A DNA stretch of 64,000 nt from Microbacterium gallinarum (GCF_014837165.1 NZ_JACSPM010000002.1:484004-548003); one strand, 5' to 3'; shown: positions 9,743-18,884, numbered from the stretch's first letter. Numbers and translations are program-made. The notes: generated from the sequence alone by a model not told the origin.

Positions 9743-10579
9743 ATGAGCAGTATCGCCGATGCCGTGAAGACCGCGGTCATCATCGAGGACGATCCTGAGA
9801 TCCGGCTCATCCTCTCCGAAGTGCTCGAGTCGGCCGGCTTCTCCACGGTCGCCGTGGGCAACGGCGTCGACGGGGTCCGAGCCGTGCTCACCTATCGCCC
9901 CCTGCTCACGACCCTCGACGTGCGCATGCCGGGCATCGACGGCTTCGAGGCCGCGCGGCGCATCCGGGCGCAGTCCGACACGTACCTCATCATGCTCACC
10001 GGGCTGCAGGACGAGGCTGACGTCATCGCGGGCCTCGGTGCCGGCGCAGACGACTACCTGCTGAAGCCCTTCCGTCCCCGCGAGCTGCGCGCCCGCGTCG
10101 AGGCGCTGCTGCGTCGCGCGCGCACTGCCCCGGCGCAGGCGGGCGCGCCCGCGGAGGCGGAAGACAAGCCCGGAGCATCCGGCGCAGCGCTGCCTGTCGG
10201 AGTCGGCGCCGGTGCGGCCGACGCGGTGTCCGGCGACGCAGCCGACGACGGGGAGTGGCTCGTCCACCGCGACCTGAGCCTGCACCCCGAGAACCGGATC
10301 GTGCTCGTCGACGGCGAGGATCTCGACCTCACCCGCACCGAGTTCGATCTGCTGGCCGCGCTGCTCGAGTCGAAGCGGCGGGTGCGCAGCAAGGCCGATC
10401 TGACGCTCGTGCTGCGCGGCGAGGCGTACGTCACGAGCTACTACGTCGGCGACGCCGACAAGCGCGCGATCGAGGCCCACATGACGAACCTCCGGCGCAA
10501 GCTCGGCGACAGCCCGACGAATCCGCGCTACATCGAGACCGTTCGCGGCGTGGGGTACCGGCTCACGTCCGACGCATGA
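9743..10579 (+). CDS. OmpR/PhoB-family response regulator
   Basis: The protein has 278 residues. The receiver domain (about 10-128) has the acidic pair D16/D17, phosphoacceptor D59 in LDVRMPG, switch residue T86 and K108 in LLKPF. Residues 130 to about 178 form an unusually long linker rich in Ala, Gly and acidic residues. The winged-helix DNA-binding domain (about 180-278) ends in the standard YIETVRGVGYRL. No kinase gene is directly attached; the nearest, at 11318, is separated by a terminator and an oppositely oriented gene. The target promoters are unknown. Confidence 0.92.
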   Translation: MSSIADAVKTAVIIEDDPEIRLILSEVLESAGFSTVAVGNGVDGVRAVLTYRPLLTTLDVRMPGIDGFEAARRIRAQSDTYLIMLTGLQDEADVIAGLGAGADDYLLKPFRPRELRARVEALLRRARTAPAQAGAPAEAEDKPGASGAALPVGVGAGAADAVSGDAADDGEWLVHRDLSLHPENRIVLVDGEDLDLTRTEFDLLAALLESKRRVRSKADLTLVLRGEAYVTSYYVGDADKRAIEAHMTNLRRKLGDSPTNPRYIETVRGVGYRLTSDA

Positions 10580-10590
10580 CGAGCGTGATC

Positions 10591-10632
10591 AGTGAGGGGG
10601 CCATCCTTCCCCAAAAGGATGGCCCCATCACT
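10591..10632. terminator. Bidirectional terminator hairpin
   Basis: A perfect 12-bp stem (GGGGCCATCCTT with its complement) closes a 6-nt loop, and it extends by five more pairs after one mismatch. It sits between the convergent response regulator and glycosyltransferase-like genes. T-rich flanks are short. Confidence 0.75.
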
Positions 10633-10682
10633 TCCCCCACCGGGCTCCCCAGCCCCGGCATCCGACGCGTTTCGGGTCCGCG

Positions 10683-11168
10683 TCAGACCTTTTCTCCGCT
10701 CTCATGACGGATAAGCGTGAAGAACATGCCGAGCGTCCTCGTGTCGGACATCGCCTCGGACTCGAGGTGCTCGATCGCCCGCTCGCCCACGACGGTGTCG
10801 CCGTCGACGCCGAGAAGGTAGTCGTAGCCCTCCGCCAGCGTGCAGCCGTAGTCGAGTGCGCTCGCCCGGGCGTCGGGGCTCCGGCCGATGTCGTGCACGA
10901 ACACCCGCGTGGCCTGCGCGCCCAGTGCTGTGATGACGTCACGCGGACCGGCATAGCGGGAGGCGATCTCCACAGTGACGTCGGAGGTGTCGCTGACGAT
11001 CACGTGGATGACGTCGGGCACTCGGGTCTGGTGCAGGAGCGATTCGATCACGCCGGCGACGGACTCTTCGGCGTCACGGGCGAGGATGAGGCAGCCGATC
11101 GTCGCGCGGCCCGCCGGTGCGCGATCGACCGCACTGTCGGCGGTGATGCGGGCAAGGGCGGCGGTCAT
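10683..11168 (-). CDS. Half-length GT2-fold glycosyltransferase-like protein
   Basis: The start ATG 11168 is fixed by AAGGA six bases upstream and gives 161 residues. The sequence opens with the GT2 nucleotide-binding strand (IGCLILARDAEESVAGVIESL), has the QTR-P segment expected in family 2, and reaches the metal-binding DxD-like motif LGVDGDTVV. It stops about 30 residues later. Normal GT-A GT2 domains continue for another 80-150 residues to form the acceptor site. No frameshifted remainder is visible before the terminator at 10632. It may be a degenerate enzyme or a nucleotide-sugar-binding protein. Confidence 0.6.
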   Translation of the reverse strand: MTAALARITADSAVDRAPAGRATIGCLILARDAEESVAGVIESLLHQTRVPDVIHVIVSDTSDVTVEIASRYAGPRDVITALGAQATRVFVHDIGRSPDARASALDYGCTLAEGYDYLLGVDGDTVVGERAIEHLESEAMSDTRTLGMFFTLIRHESGEKV

Positions 11169-11317
11169 CTCGAGTCCTTCGTCGGTGGCTGGCTTGTGGT
11201 CTCCACTCTGCCCACGCGACCGCAAGCGATCCTTCGACGGACGTCGACGTACGCTTCCTTCTTGCGCAAGGTTCGCGCAAGGAATGCGCAAGACAGGCCC
11301 GATGCGATCGGCGGGCG

Positions 11318-13003
11318 GTGCCGATGACGCTCAAGAGGGTCACGCCCAAGGCCGCCCCGTCGCTGGTCGACGACCAGACGCTCTCCGCCCCCGACACACG
11401 CACGCGATCGATCTGGCTGACCCAGCTCGTGCTCGCCGCGAGCGTCGTCATCATCGGGGTGCTCGTCGTCGCCCTCCGACCGTCGTTGTTCGGGGTCTGG
11501 AACTTCGCCGTCGGCGTCCTCGCGATCATCGTCGTCACCGTCGCGAGTCTTGCCGTCCCCTGGACGCGCCTTCCGCGCGAAGCCGTCCTGGTCGTGGTGT
11601 TCCTCGACACCCTTGCGATCGGCCTGATGGCCAGCAACACGGAACTGCGCTTCGGCTACCTCTGGGTGTTCCCGGTCATGTGGGTGGCCATGTACTTCCC
11701 GGCCACGATGCTGGGCGCGGTGCTTGCCACCATCGCGGTCATCCTCCTCCTCGACTCGACGTCGAACCCCGACAGCAATGCGGCGCTGCGCATCTTCATC
11801 GTCCTGCTGTCGCTCGGATTCATCGGCATCACCGCCCACCTCGCGATGCGTCAGATGCGCGCACTGCGGCGCGTGCTCCAGCGTCAGGCGCGCCGCCTCT
11901 CCGAGACGCTCGACCGTCGCTCGGGGCAGGAACGCCGTACCCACGAGATCCTCAACGGCGTCGATGCCGGTGTGGCCCGGATCTCGCTCTCCGGATCGCT
12001 GCTGATGGTCAACGACGCGTTCGCCCGCCTGTACGGGCTCGATCCGCGTGACGTGAGCCAGCCCGCCAAGTCCGTCGAGTACACCGGACTGCGCGGCATG
12101 CCGGTGCCGCTGTCCGAGCGGCCCCTCGCCCGCGCGGCGCGCGGCGAGATCTTCACGGACGCCCGCGTGTGGGTGTTCACCGCGAGTGGCGAGTGGCGCG
12201 TGCTCTCCGTCAGCTCGAAGCGGCTCAGCGGGCTGGACCGGGAAGACGCCAGCATGCTGCTCCTCGCCTACGACGTCACCGCGATCACCCACGCCCAGCG
12301 CGAGCGCGAGCGCCTGTCGGCCATCGCCTCGCACGAGCTGAAGCATCCGCTCACCGTGATGATCGGCAACGCCGACCTGGCACTGGAGGACCCCGACCTC
12401 AGCCCTCGCATCCGCGAGCGCCTCGAGACCATCCTCCGCGCGAGCGAGCGCGTGCTCGAGATGACGTCGAGCATGCTCAAGTCGTCGCGCACCGCGTTCG
12501 AGGGTCGCGAGTCGTACGACGACATCGACGTCAGGCAGATCGTGGTCGACTCCGTCGACTCGTTCCGCCCGACCGCCACCGCCCACGACGTGACGATCGC
12601 TCTCGACGTGCACGAGCCGCTGCCCGCGACGGCTGACGGGTTCCGCATGCGCCAGGTGGTGGACAACCTCGTGAGCAATGCGATCAAGTACACGCCGCGG
12701 GACGGCGATGTCCGCATCACCGGATCCATCGACGACGACATCGTCACGCTCACCGTCTCCGACACGGGCATCGGCATCTCACCCGACGACCTGCCGAGCA
12801 TCATGACGCCCTACTTCCGCACCGACACCGCGAAGGACACGGCGAGCGGAACCGGATTGGGGCTCGGAATCACCCGCGAGATCATCGCCGCGCACGGCGG
12901 CACGCTCGCGATCGACAGCGAGCTCGGATCGGGCACGACGGTGACCGTGCGGCTGCCGAGGTTCGCGCCCGCATCGCGGGGCGCAGAGAAGGAAGACTCG
13001 TGA
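11318..13003 (+). CDS. Membrane sensor histidine kinase with PAS domain
   Basis: The gene starts at GTG 11318 or ATG 11324 and encodes about 560 residues. The N-terminal 170 residues contain about five or six membrane helices, followed by a linker, a PAS-like domain (about 205-325: LNGVDAGVARISLSGSLL...), the H-box ASHELKHP with phosphoacceptor His339, and an ATPase domain with the N-box NLVSNAIKY, DTGIGIS and SGTGLGLGI. Its stop overlaps the GTG start of the next gene by 4 bp (GTGA), which implies translational coupling. The ligand is unknown. The response regulator at 9743 is a possible partner by proximity only. Confidence 0.9.
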   Translation: MPMTLKRVTPKAAPSLVDDQTLSAPDTRTRSIWLTQLVLAASVVIIGVLVVALRPSLFGVWNFAVGVLAIIVVTVASLAVPWTRLPREAVLVVVFLDTLAIGLMASNTELRFGYLWVFPVMWVAMYFPATMLGAVLATIAVILLLDSTSNPDSNAALRIFIVLLSLGFIGITAHLAMRQMRALRRVLQRQARRLSETLDRRSGQERRTHEILNGVDAGVARISLSGSLLMVNDAFARLYGLDPRDVSQPAKSVEYTGLRGMPVPLSERPLARAARGEIFTDARVWVFTASGEWRVLSVSSKRLSGLDREDASMLLLAYDVTAITHAQRERERLSAIASHELKHPLTVMIGNADLALEDPDLSPRIRERLETILRASERVLEMTSSMLKSSRTAFEGRESYDDIDVRQIVVDSVDSFRPTATAHDVTIALDVHEPLPATADGFRMRQVVDNLVSNAIKYTPRDGDVRITGSIDDDIVTLTVSDTGIGISPDDLPSIMTPYFRTDTAKDTASGTGLGLGITREIIAAHGGTLAIDSELGSGTTVTVRLPRFAPASRGAEKEDS

Positions 13004-14166
13004 ACGACGTCGACATCGCCGTGGGGCTCGGCATCGCACAGGCCGCGATCGCGACTCTGGCGACGATGCTCACGATCGGCATCGCGTTCCTCGCCAAACC
13101 CTCGCGCGCCACACTCTTCTGGTCTTTCGCCTTCGCACTCGCCATGGTGTCGACGTTCGGCGTCGCGGCGGGCGCAGCCGCCGAGGCCGAGACCGTCCGC
13201 CGGATCTTCCTCGGCATCCTGATGGGGGCACCCGCCTTACTGTGGTCGGGCTTCCGCGCGTTCTGGGGTGTGCGGGCTCTCCCCTGGGTCGGCCCCCTGG
13301 TGGGAGCCGCGTCGGCGGCCCTGCTCGTCGCCGCCGGCGACACGATCTGGTTCAGCCCGGCGTATCGGGTGGTGTTCTTCGCCACGTCGGTCTGCGCCGG
13401 CCTGTTCTTCATCGACTGGGTGCGGGTTCCGGCGCGGCGCGATCGGGTCGCGCTCCCGTTCGCGATCATGTCGCTCGCCTTCTTCGCCGCCGGCGCTGCG
13501 AACGGCATCGCGGGCTTCGTCTTCCCGGCGACCACGGGCGACGACCTGGCGCTCCTCCGTGTCATCAGCTCGATCGGGATGCTGGCCTACACGGCCTGCG
13601 CGCTGGTGGCCGTGATCGGCATCTCCACGCGCGACACCGCGTTCGCCCGCAGTTCCGAGGCGCCCGCCGGCTGGCAGCGCTTCCAGCTCACCGCGGTCGA
13701 GCGCCTCGCGCGCGCCCAGCAGTCCGGCGAGCCGTGGTCGGTCGTATACCTGCAGCTGGACGATGCGGCCGAGATCCGTCAGATGGGCGGCGCGGCCGTG
13801 CTCGGCGAACTGTCCCGGCGGTTCCTCGACACGGTGCGGTCCGTCTTCCCTGCCGAGTCCGACGTCGGATCGCCGGCAGCGGGCACGGCGGTCGTGCTGC
13901 TGCCCCGCAACGACGCCGCCGTCCGCGATCACCTGCGCACGGTGCTGGAGCGCATCTCGAATCTCGACGTCGACGTCTCGCTGCCCATCCGCCCCTCGGC
14001 GAGCGCAGGATGGGCCCCGGTGTCGGTCGTGGGCTATGACCTCGACGCCCTGCTGTACATGGGCCGCGAGGCGGCCACCCTGGCGAGCGAGAACGGCGGC
14101 GATCGGTGGGAACGCGTCGGCGTCACGGTCACCGACCGCCTGCTCAACCCGCTGCAGCGATCCTGA
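13000..14166 (+). CDS. Membrane protein with degenerate GGDEF-like C-terminal domain
   Basis: The protein has 388 residues, starts with GTG, and is translationally coupled to the histidine kinase. About seven membrane helices fill residues 1-210. The C-terminal 165 residues have the layout of a GGDEF domain: VVYLQLDDAAEI in place of the first core strand, then VVLLPRND where a GGDEF loop should precede, and a final YDLDALLYMGREAATLASENGGDRW that resembles the last helix (DALLYRADRALYxAKxxGGNR). The GG[DE]EF loop itself is replaced by GSPAAGTAV, so diguanylate cyclase activity is not expected. A sensory or scaffold role with the kinase is inference. Confidence 0.75.
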   Translation: MNDVDIAVGLGIAQAAIATLATMLTIGIAFLAKPSRATLFWSFAFALAMVSTFGVAAGAAAEAETVRRIFLGILMGAPALLWSGFRAFWGVRALPWVGPLVGAASAALLVAAGDTIWFSPAYRVVFFATSVCAGLFFIDWVRVPARRDRVALPFAIMSLAFFAAGAANGIAGFVFPATTGDDLALLRVISSIGMLAYTACALVAVIGISTRDTAFARSSEAPAGWQRFQLTAVERLARAQQSGEPWSVVYLQLDDAAEIRQMGGAAVLGELSRRFLDTVRSVFPAESDVGSPAAGTAVVLLPRNDAAVRDHLRTVLERISNLDVDVSLPIRPSASAGWAPVSVVGYDLDALLYMGREAATLASENGGDRWERVGVTVTDRLLNPLQRS

Positions 14167-14190
14167 CTCGGCGCGCCGACGGGGTGGCGT

Positions 14191-15042
14191 TCACTCGCGA
14201 TCGCGCCGCGCACGGGTCTGCTCGGCGCGCTGCGCCAGCAGCCCGTCGTCGGGATAGCCGACCTCGGTGAGCGTGAGACCCCTCGCTGCCAGCACCTTCA
14301 CCTCGGGGACGCGCTCCCGGCCGTCGCGGATGTCGAGCAGGTCGCCGGCGTCGAGGCGTCCCTCCCCCACCGCCACGCAGCCCCCGACCAGCGCGCGCAC
14401 CATGCTGTGGCAGAACGCGTCGGCCTTGACGTGGGCCAGCAGCACGCCGTCGCGGTCGCGGCGCCAGTCGAACTCGAGCAGCGTCCGGATGGTCGTCGCC
14501 TCCTCGCGCGGCTTGCAGTAGGCGGCGAAATCGTGCAGTCCGATGAGCGACCGGGCCGCGGCATCCATCGCCTCCCCGTCAAGGGCTGCGCGCACGGTGG
14601 TGGTGCGATGCCGCTCGAGCGGGTCGTACCCCGACACGCTGTCGGCGATGCGGTACTCGTAGCGGCGCCAGACGGCCGAGAAGCGCGCGTCGAAGCCGTC
14701 GGGGGCGAGGGCCGTGCGCGTGACCACGACGTCGGAGTACGCCCCGACGACCCCGCTCAGGCGCGCGGCAAGCGTGCCGACCGGGTCGGGAGTCTCAGCG
14801 CCGGCGCGCGGACGCCGGGCGAAGAGCCGGTCGCGCTGCGCCTCGTCGAGGTCGACGTGGGCGACCTGACCGGACGCGTGCACACCGGCGTCGGTGCGCC
14901 CCGCGACCACGAGCCGGGGATCGCCGCCGAGCACGCGGGCGAGCGCGCTCTCGAGCGTGTCCTGCACCGTGCGGAGCCCGGGCTGTCGAGCCCAGCCGCG
15001 GAAGTGCGTGCCGTCGTAGGCGATGTCGAGGCGGATCCGCAC
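14191..15042 (-). CDS. truA: tRNA pseudouridine(38-40) synthase TruA
   Basis: The 283-residue protein starts MRIRLDIAYDGTHFRGWARQP. The catalytic Asp lies in AGRTDAGVHASGQ, and the FCHSMVRALVG motif and RRYEYRI strand are characteristic of TruA. It isomerises uridines 38-40 in the anticodon arm of tRNAs. In many actinobacteria truA directly follows rplQ; here rplQ lies 6.5 kb away with three unrelated genes between. Confidence 0.95.
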   Translation of the reverse strand: MRIRLDIAYDGTHFRGWARQPGLRTVQDTLESALARVLGGDPRLVVAGRTDAGVHASGQVAHVDLDEAQRDRLFARRPRAGAETPDPVGTLAARLSGVVGAYSDVVVTRTALAPDGFDARFSAVWRRYEYRIADSVSGYDPLERHRTTTVRAALDGEAMDAAARSLIGLHDFAAYCKPREEATTIRTLLEFDWRRDRDGVLLAHVKADAFCHSMVRALVGGCVAVGEGRLDAGDLLDIRDGRERVPEVKVLAARGLTLTEVGYPDDGLLAQRAEQTRARRDRE

Positions 15043-15109
15043 CGCCCCAGCTTAGGCGTCGGGATCCGGAGGCTCCGTCAGCCCGGGTCGCCGCGTGGCC
15101 ACGACGGGG

Positions 15110-16543
15110 TCAGCCCAGGACGTGCCGCCCGCGCGGGAAGTTGCCGCCCGCCGCCTGCAGCGCCGTGCGGGCCAGCCGGACGCGGTTCTCGCTCTCGCGC
15201 ACGATCTCGCGGGCCACGACGGGATGCTGCCGCACGATCTCGTCGAGCACCGAGACCGGGACCACCACGACGTCGACCTCGCTCAGCGCGACGGCCCGCG
15301 AAATGGTCTGGGTCCGCGAGAGCGCCGTCAGGCCGATGGCGTCGTCGGGCCCGAGGACCGTGATCTGCACGAAGCCGTCGTCGTCGGTCGGGATGCCCAG
15401 CATGACGCTGCCCGCCAGGATGAACCGGGTCTCGGTCGGCACGACGCCCGGACGCAGGATGGACTCGCCCGCGCAGTAGCGCTCGAGCCGCGCGTGCGCG
15501 GCGAGCGCGTCGACCTCTCCCGTCTTGAGGCTCAGCGCCGGCGCGATCTTGCGCAGGGCGTCCTGCAGATGCGCGGGCGTGCGCCAGTCGTCGCTGAGGT
15601 CGCCGTCGAGGTGCAGGTCAGCACGCCGCGCCGCGTACCAGACGCGCGTCGCGAACGCGTCGCGGACGGCGTCACGGTCGCCTGGCGTGCGCAGCGGGAT
15701 CGCGACCGCGTACTCGCCGCCGGTCAGCGTCGTCGCCGTCGGCTCGCGGTCGGGTGCGATCAGGGGGATGTCGCGCGCCACGGCGACGAGGAGCTCGCGG
15801 ACGCGCCCCGGCGGATCGTCGCTTCCGAAAGACAGCTCGACCACCGCCGCGTACGGGTCGGGGCTGCGCGAGAGGTTCACGAACGATCCGTCGGCGAGTT
15901 CCGCGGTCGGCATAACGACGATGCCGTTCCCGGTGTCGAGGTGGATCGCCCGCCAGTTGACCTCGACGATCTGCCCGCGGGTGCCGCCGGTCTCGATCCA
16001 GTCGCCCAGCTCGAACGGCGCTTCGAAGACGAGGAAGAGTCCCGAGACGACCGAGCCGACCGCGTTCTGCAGCGCGAGCCCGACGACGATCGAGGTGATG
16101 CCGAGGGCCGCGAACACACCGGCCACGTCGGCGTCCCAGACCCACCAGAACACCGCCGCGATGCCGAGGATGATGAACACGAACCGGATGAGGTCGCTGA
16201 AGATCGTCGGGAACCGGTCGCGCCACGAGCCCTTCTCGGCCCGGTGGAACACGAGGTGGTTGATCGCGTTGATGGTCACGACGATCACGAGGAGCCCGAA
16301 GACCGTCCAGATGACGCGTGGCCAGGTTCCGCCCCCCTGCCAGGCGCCGGGCTGACTGATGAGCACCAGGATGCCCGCGACCGGCACGAGGTAGTTGCGC
16401 ACCATCAGCACGATCGGCGCCGCGCGGCTGCCGCGGCGGGCGAGCGCGTTGTGGAACTCGGTCAGGCCGATCAGCGCGAGCGGAAGCCCCACCGAGACGA
16501 TGACGGCGGGCCAGAACCACGGCTGCGAGACGATGTCGGCCAC
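15110..16543 (-). CDS. MscS-type mechanosensitive channel with C-terminal cyclic-nucleotide-binding domain
   Basis: The protein has 477 residues. Several membrane helices occupy about residues 1-150. The MscS core follows: GITSIVVGLALQNAVGSV forms the pore-lining helix, then GLFLVFEAPFELGDWIETGG and the beta domain VEVNWRAIHLDTGNG. Residues about 345-460 match a cNMP-binding domain (ESILRPGVVPTETRFILAG, then DDAIGLTALSRTQTISRAVAL at the phosphate-binding cassette position). MscS relatives with this tail are described as bacterial cyclic-nucleotide-gated (bCNG) channels. It starts 7 bp after the cyclase-like gene, so the two are almost certainly co-transcribed. The cassette lacks the canonical FGE, so ligand binding needs testing. 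Confidence 0.88.
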   Translation of the reverse strand: MADIVSQPWFWPAVIVSVGLPLALIGLTEFHNALARRGSRAAPIVLMVRNYLVPVAGILVLISQPGAWQGGGTWPRVIWTVFGLLVIVVTINAINHLVFHRAEKGSWRDRFPTIFSDLIRFVFIILGIAAVFWWVWDADVAGVFAALGITSIVVGLALQNAVGSVVSGLFLVFEAPFELGDWIETGGTRGQIVEVNWRAIHLDTGNGIVVMPTAELADGSFVNLSRSPDPYAAVVELSFGSDDPPGRVRELLVAVARDIPLIAPDREPTATTLTGGEYAVAIPLRTPGDRDAVRDAFATRVWYAARRADLHLDGDLSDDWRTPAHLQDALRKIAPALSLKTGEVDALAAHARLERYCAGESILRPGVVPTETRFILAGSVMLGIPTDDDGFVQITVLGPDDAIGLTALSRTQTISRAVALSEVDVVVVPVSVLDEIVRQHPVVAREIVRESENRVRLARTALQAAGGNFPRGRHVLG

Positions 16544-16550
16544 CGCGGCG

Positions 16551-18728
16551 TCACCCCTCCACCGTCACCATGGGGGCCTCGACCTTCCAGACGCGCTGCG
16601 CGCCGCTCTGCGTCTCGATGTCGCCGGCTGGCCGCACGGGGATCGAATCGGGGAGGCGGTCCGCCACACGCTGCGTCACGTAGATGCCGGGCTCGTCGGA
16701 GTCTCCCTGCACGCGGAACGCGAGGTTCACGGCATCCCCCCACATGTCGTACACGACCCGCGCGCGACCGATCAGTCCGCTCGTGACCTGCCCCGCGTCC
16801 AGGCCCGCACGCAGGCCGAGCTTCACGCCCTGCTGCGCCGAGTAGCGCTCCAGGATCGAGTCGAGCTCGAGGGCGAACTCGACGGCCCGTCGTGCGTTGT
16901 CGACGCGCGGTGTGGCCAGGCCGCAGCTCGCGAGGTAGCTCTGACGCGTGGTGCGCACGCGTTCGACGCCGTGCCGCTCGGCCGCCTCGTCGAACGAGCG
17001 GACGAGGTCGTTCAGGCGTGCCACCGCCTCTTCGGACGACATCGTCAGCGCCAGCTCCTCGAAGCCGACGATGTCGGCGAAGACGACCGTCACGTCATCG
17101 CTGTCCTGCGTGATCGCGTCGTCGCCGTGCTTGTAGCGGTCGGCCATGCCCTCGGGCATGAACGACAGGATGAGCTGCTCGTTCGCCTTCTCCTGCTCCT
17201 CGATGAGCTGCGACTTGACCTGCAGACTGCGGCTCATGTCATTGAACGCGTGGGCGACGTCGGCGAGCTCATCGCTCGAGCCGGCGTCGACCTGCACCCC
17301 CTCATCACCTGCGGCGATCCGTTGTGCGGCGGCCTTCAGCCGTCGCAGGGGCCGCACGAACACCTGGGCGAGCACCAGGGAGAGCAGGCAGACGAAGATG
17401 ATCATGCCCGCTGTCGACAGGATGAGGTTGCGCGTGAAGTCCTCGACCGGCACGAGCGCCTCGGCCGAGGTCTCCTGCGCCACGATGACCCAGTTCAGGC
17501 CGTCGACGTTGAGCGGCGCGAACGCCACCAGGCTGTCGCGACCGAGGTAGTCGCGCTCGAGGAGGGTGCCCTGCTCGCCGGCGAGCGCACGCGCGACGGC
17601 TTCGCCCGAGATCGACTGCTGCATGAGCGTGTTGCCGTTCTGCACGCTGAGCGCCGCCGTCGCGGGCGCGAGCCCGGCGGCCACGGCGGTGCGCTCGTAC
17701 CCGTCGGGATCGTCGAGCAGCTGCCGGGAGATGGAGCGCATCAGCAGGTCGCGTCCGACGAGATAGGTCTCTCCTGTCGCGCCCAGGCCGTTCATCTCCC
17801 ACTCGCCGCCGACGGTCATGACCTCGTTGATCCGGTCGATGGGCAGCTCGATGGCGAGGGCCCCGATCACCTCGCCGTCGTCGGCGATCGGCGTGACCGC
17901 CCACCCCGCGGGATTGCCGAGACTCGGGCTGTAGGGCGCGAAGTCGGCGACCACGACGTCGTCGATGATGTTGCGGTCCATCACCTCGCGATAGGCGGCC
18001 GCGAGGTTCGACAGCCGGTACGGCCCCTCGAAGAGGTTCGTGCCGAGATCGACCCCCTTGAAGGCCGTGTAGACGACGTTCCCCTCGGTGTCGAGCATGA
18101 GGACGTCTTCGAAGTCCTGCAGCTCGGTCATCGCGCGGTAGTAGGGGTGGTAGCGCGCGTGCGCCTGCGACCAGGAGCTGCCGTCGCCCGCGTCCGCGGT
18201 GAGGATCGCGTCCTCCCAGTCGTCGTACGGGATCACGTACCGGTGCTGCAGGTAGGTCTGCGCCGCGCCGCGCGGCGCGAACGACGAGCCGTCGACGGAC
18301 TCCCCCGTCGCCTCGGCGAGGTCGGCGGCGAACGTGTCGCGGTAGTACTCGTCGACGAGAGCGGATGCCGCGGCATCCGTCTCCTGCTGATCCAGTTCGG
18401 CGAAGCCGGCCGTGAATGCGCGCGCCGCCTGCCGGCTCGTCTCGTTCATGGCGCTCAGCCGCACCGCGTTCTCGATCGAGCGGAACAGCTGCGTGACTTC
18501 GCGGGCGCGGTTCTCGCGGATCTCGACGAGCTTCTCGTAGGCGATGGTGCGCAGCGCCTCCGTTCCGTTGACGTAGCCGATGACCCCGACGACGATGCTC
18601 GAGAGGACGCTCACCGAGAGCAGCATGATGAGCAGGATCGAGTAGATCGAGAGTCCGGCCCGCCGGCGAGCGCGCGGTGTGCCCACCCACTCCGTGGGTG
18701 CCGCCGTCGGCATCGCCTGCTCGGACAC
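16551..18728 (-). CDS. Membrane sensor with Cache, HAMP and class III nucleotide cyclase-like domain
   Basis: GTG 18728 with GAGGGGGA upstream is the chosen start (725 aa). Layout: membrane helix about 27-50, extracellular Cache-type sensor about 60-420, second helix near 425-447, HAMP about 447-500, cyclase domain about 535-710. In the cyclase domain the first metal Asp is present (VVFADIVGFE), as are the ribose/transition-state residues in YDMWGDAVNLAFRVQ. The segment that normally reads KTIGDxxMA instead reads RTTRQSYLA, so the second metal Asp is Gln and the base-selecting Lys is Arg. It may be inactive, or use altered chemistry. It is coupled to the cNMP-domain channel downstream. Confidence 0.85.
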   Translation of the reverse strand: MSEQAMPTAAPTEWVGTPRARRRAGLSIYSILLIMLLSVSVLSSIVVGVIGYVNGTEALRTIAYEKLVEIRENRAREVTQLFRSIENAVRLSAMNETSRQAARAFTAGFAELDQQETDAAASALVDEYYRDTFAADLAEATGESVDGSSFAPRGAAQTYLQHRYVIPYDDWEDAILTADAGDGSSWSQAHARYHPYYRAMTELQDFEDVLMLDTEGNVVYTAFKGVDLGTNLFEGPYRLSNLAAAYREVMDRNIIDDVVVADFAPYSPSLGNPAGWAVTPIADDGEVIGALAIELPIDRINEVMTVGGEWEMNGLGATGETYLVGRDLLMRSISRQLLDDPDGYERTAVAAGLAPATAALSVQNGNTLMQQSISGEAVARALAGEQGTLLERDYLGRDSLVAFAPLNVDGLNWVIVAQETSAEALVPVEDFTRNLILSTAGMIIFVCLLSLVLAQVFVRPLRRLKAAAQRIAAGDEGVQVDAGSSDELADVAHAFNDMSRSLQVKSQLIEEQEKANEQLILSFMPEGMADRYKHGDDAITQDSDDVTVVFADIVGFEELALTMSSEEAVARLNDLVRSFDEAAERHGVERVRTTRQSYLASCGLATPRVDNARRAVEFALELDSILERYSAQQGVKLGLRAGLDAGQVTSGLIGRARVVYDMWGDAVNLAFRVQGDSDEPGIYVTQRVADRLPDSIPVRPAGDIETQSGAQRVWKVEAPMVTVEG

Positions 18729-18884
18729 GTCGTCCCCCTCGTGCGCCGCCCCCGGCGCAGGAAGCTTCCCCAGTACCCCGCTGCCCCGAGGCTGCGCCCA
18801 GACTAGCGCTCGCGTTCGTTCGTGGGATAGAGGACGAGAAGACCCGCGCAGATACTTCCGGACGGCACGAGTACCCGGCTTAGA

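Noticed and set aside
11169..11291. N-terminal extension of the GT2-like protein from 11291
   Set aside because: The added residues are Arg/Ser-rich shadow, and AAGGA stands directly before ATG 11168.
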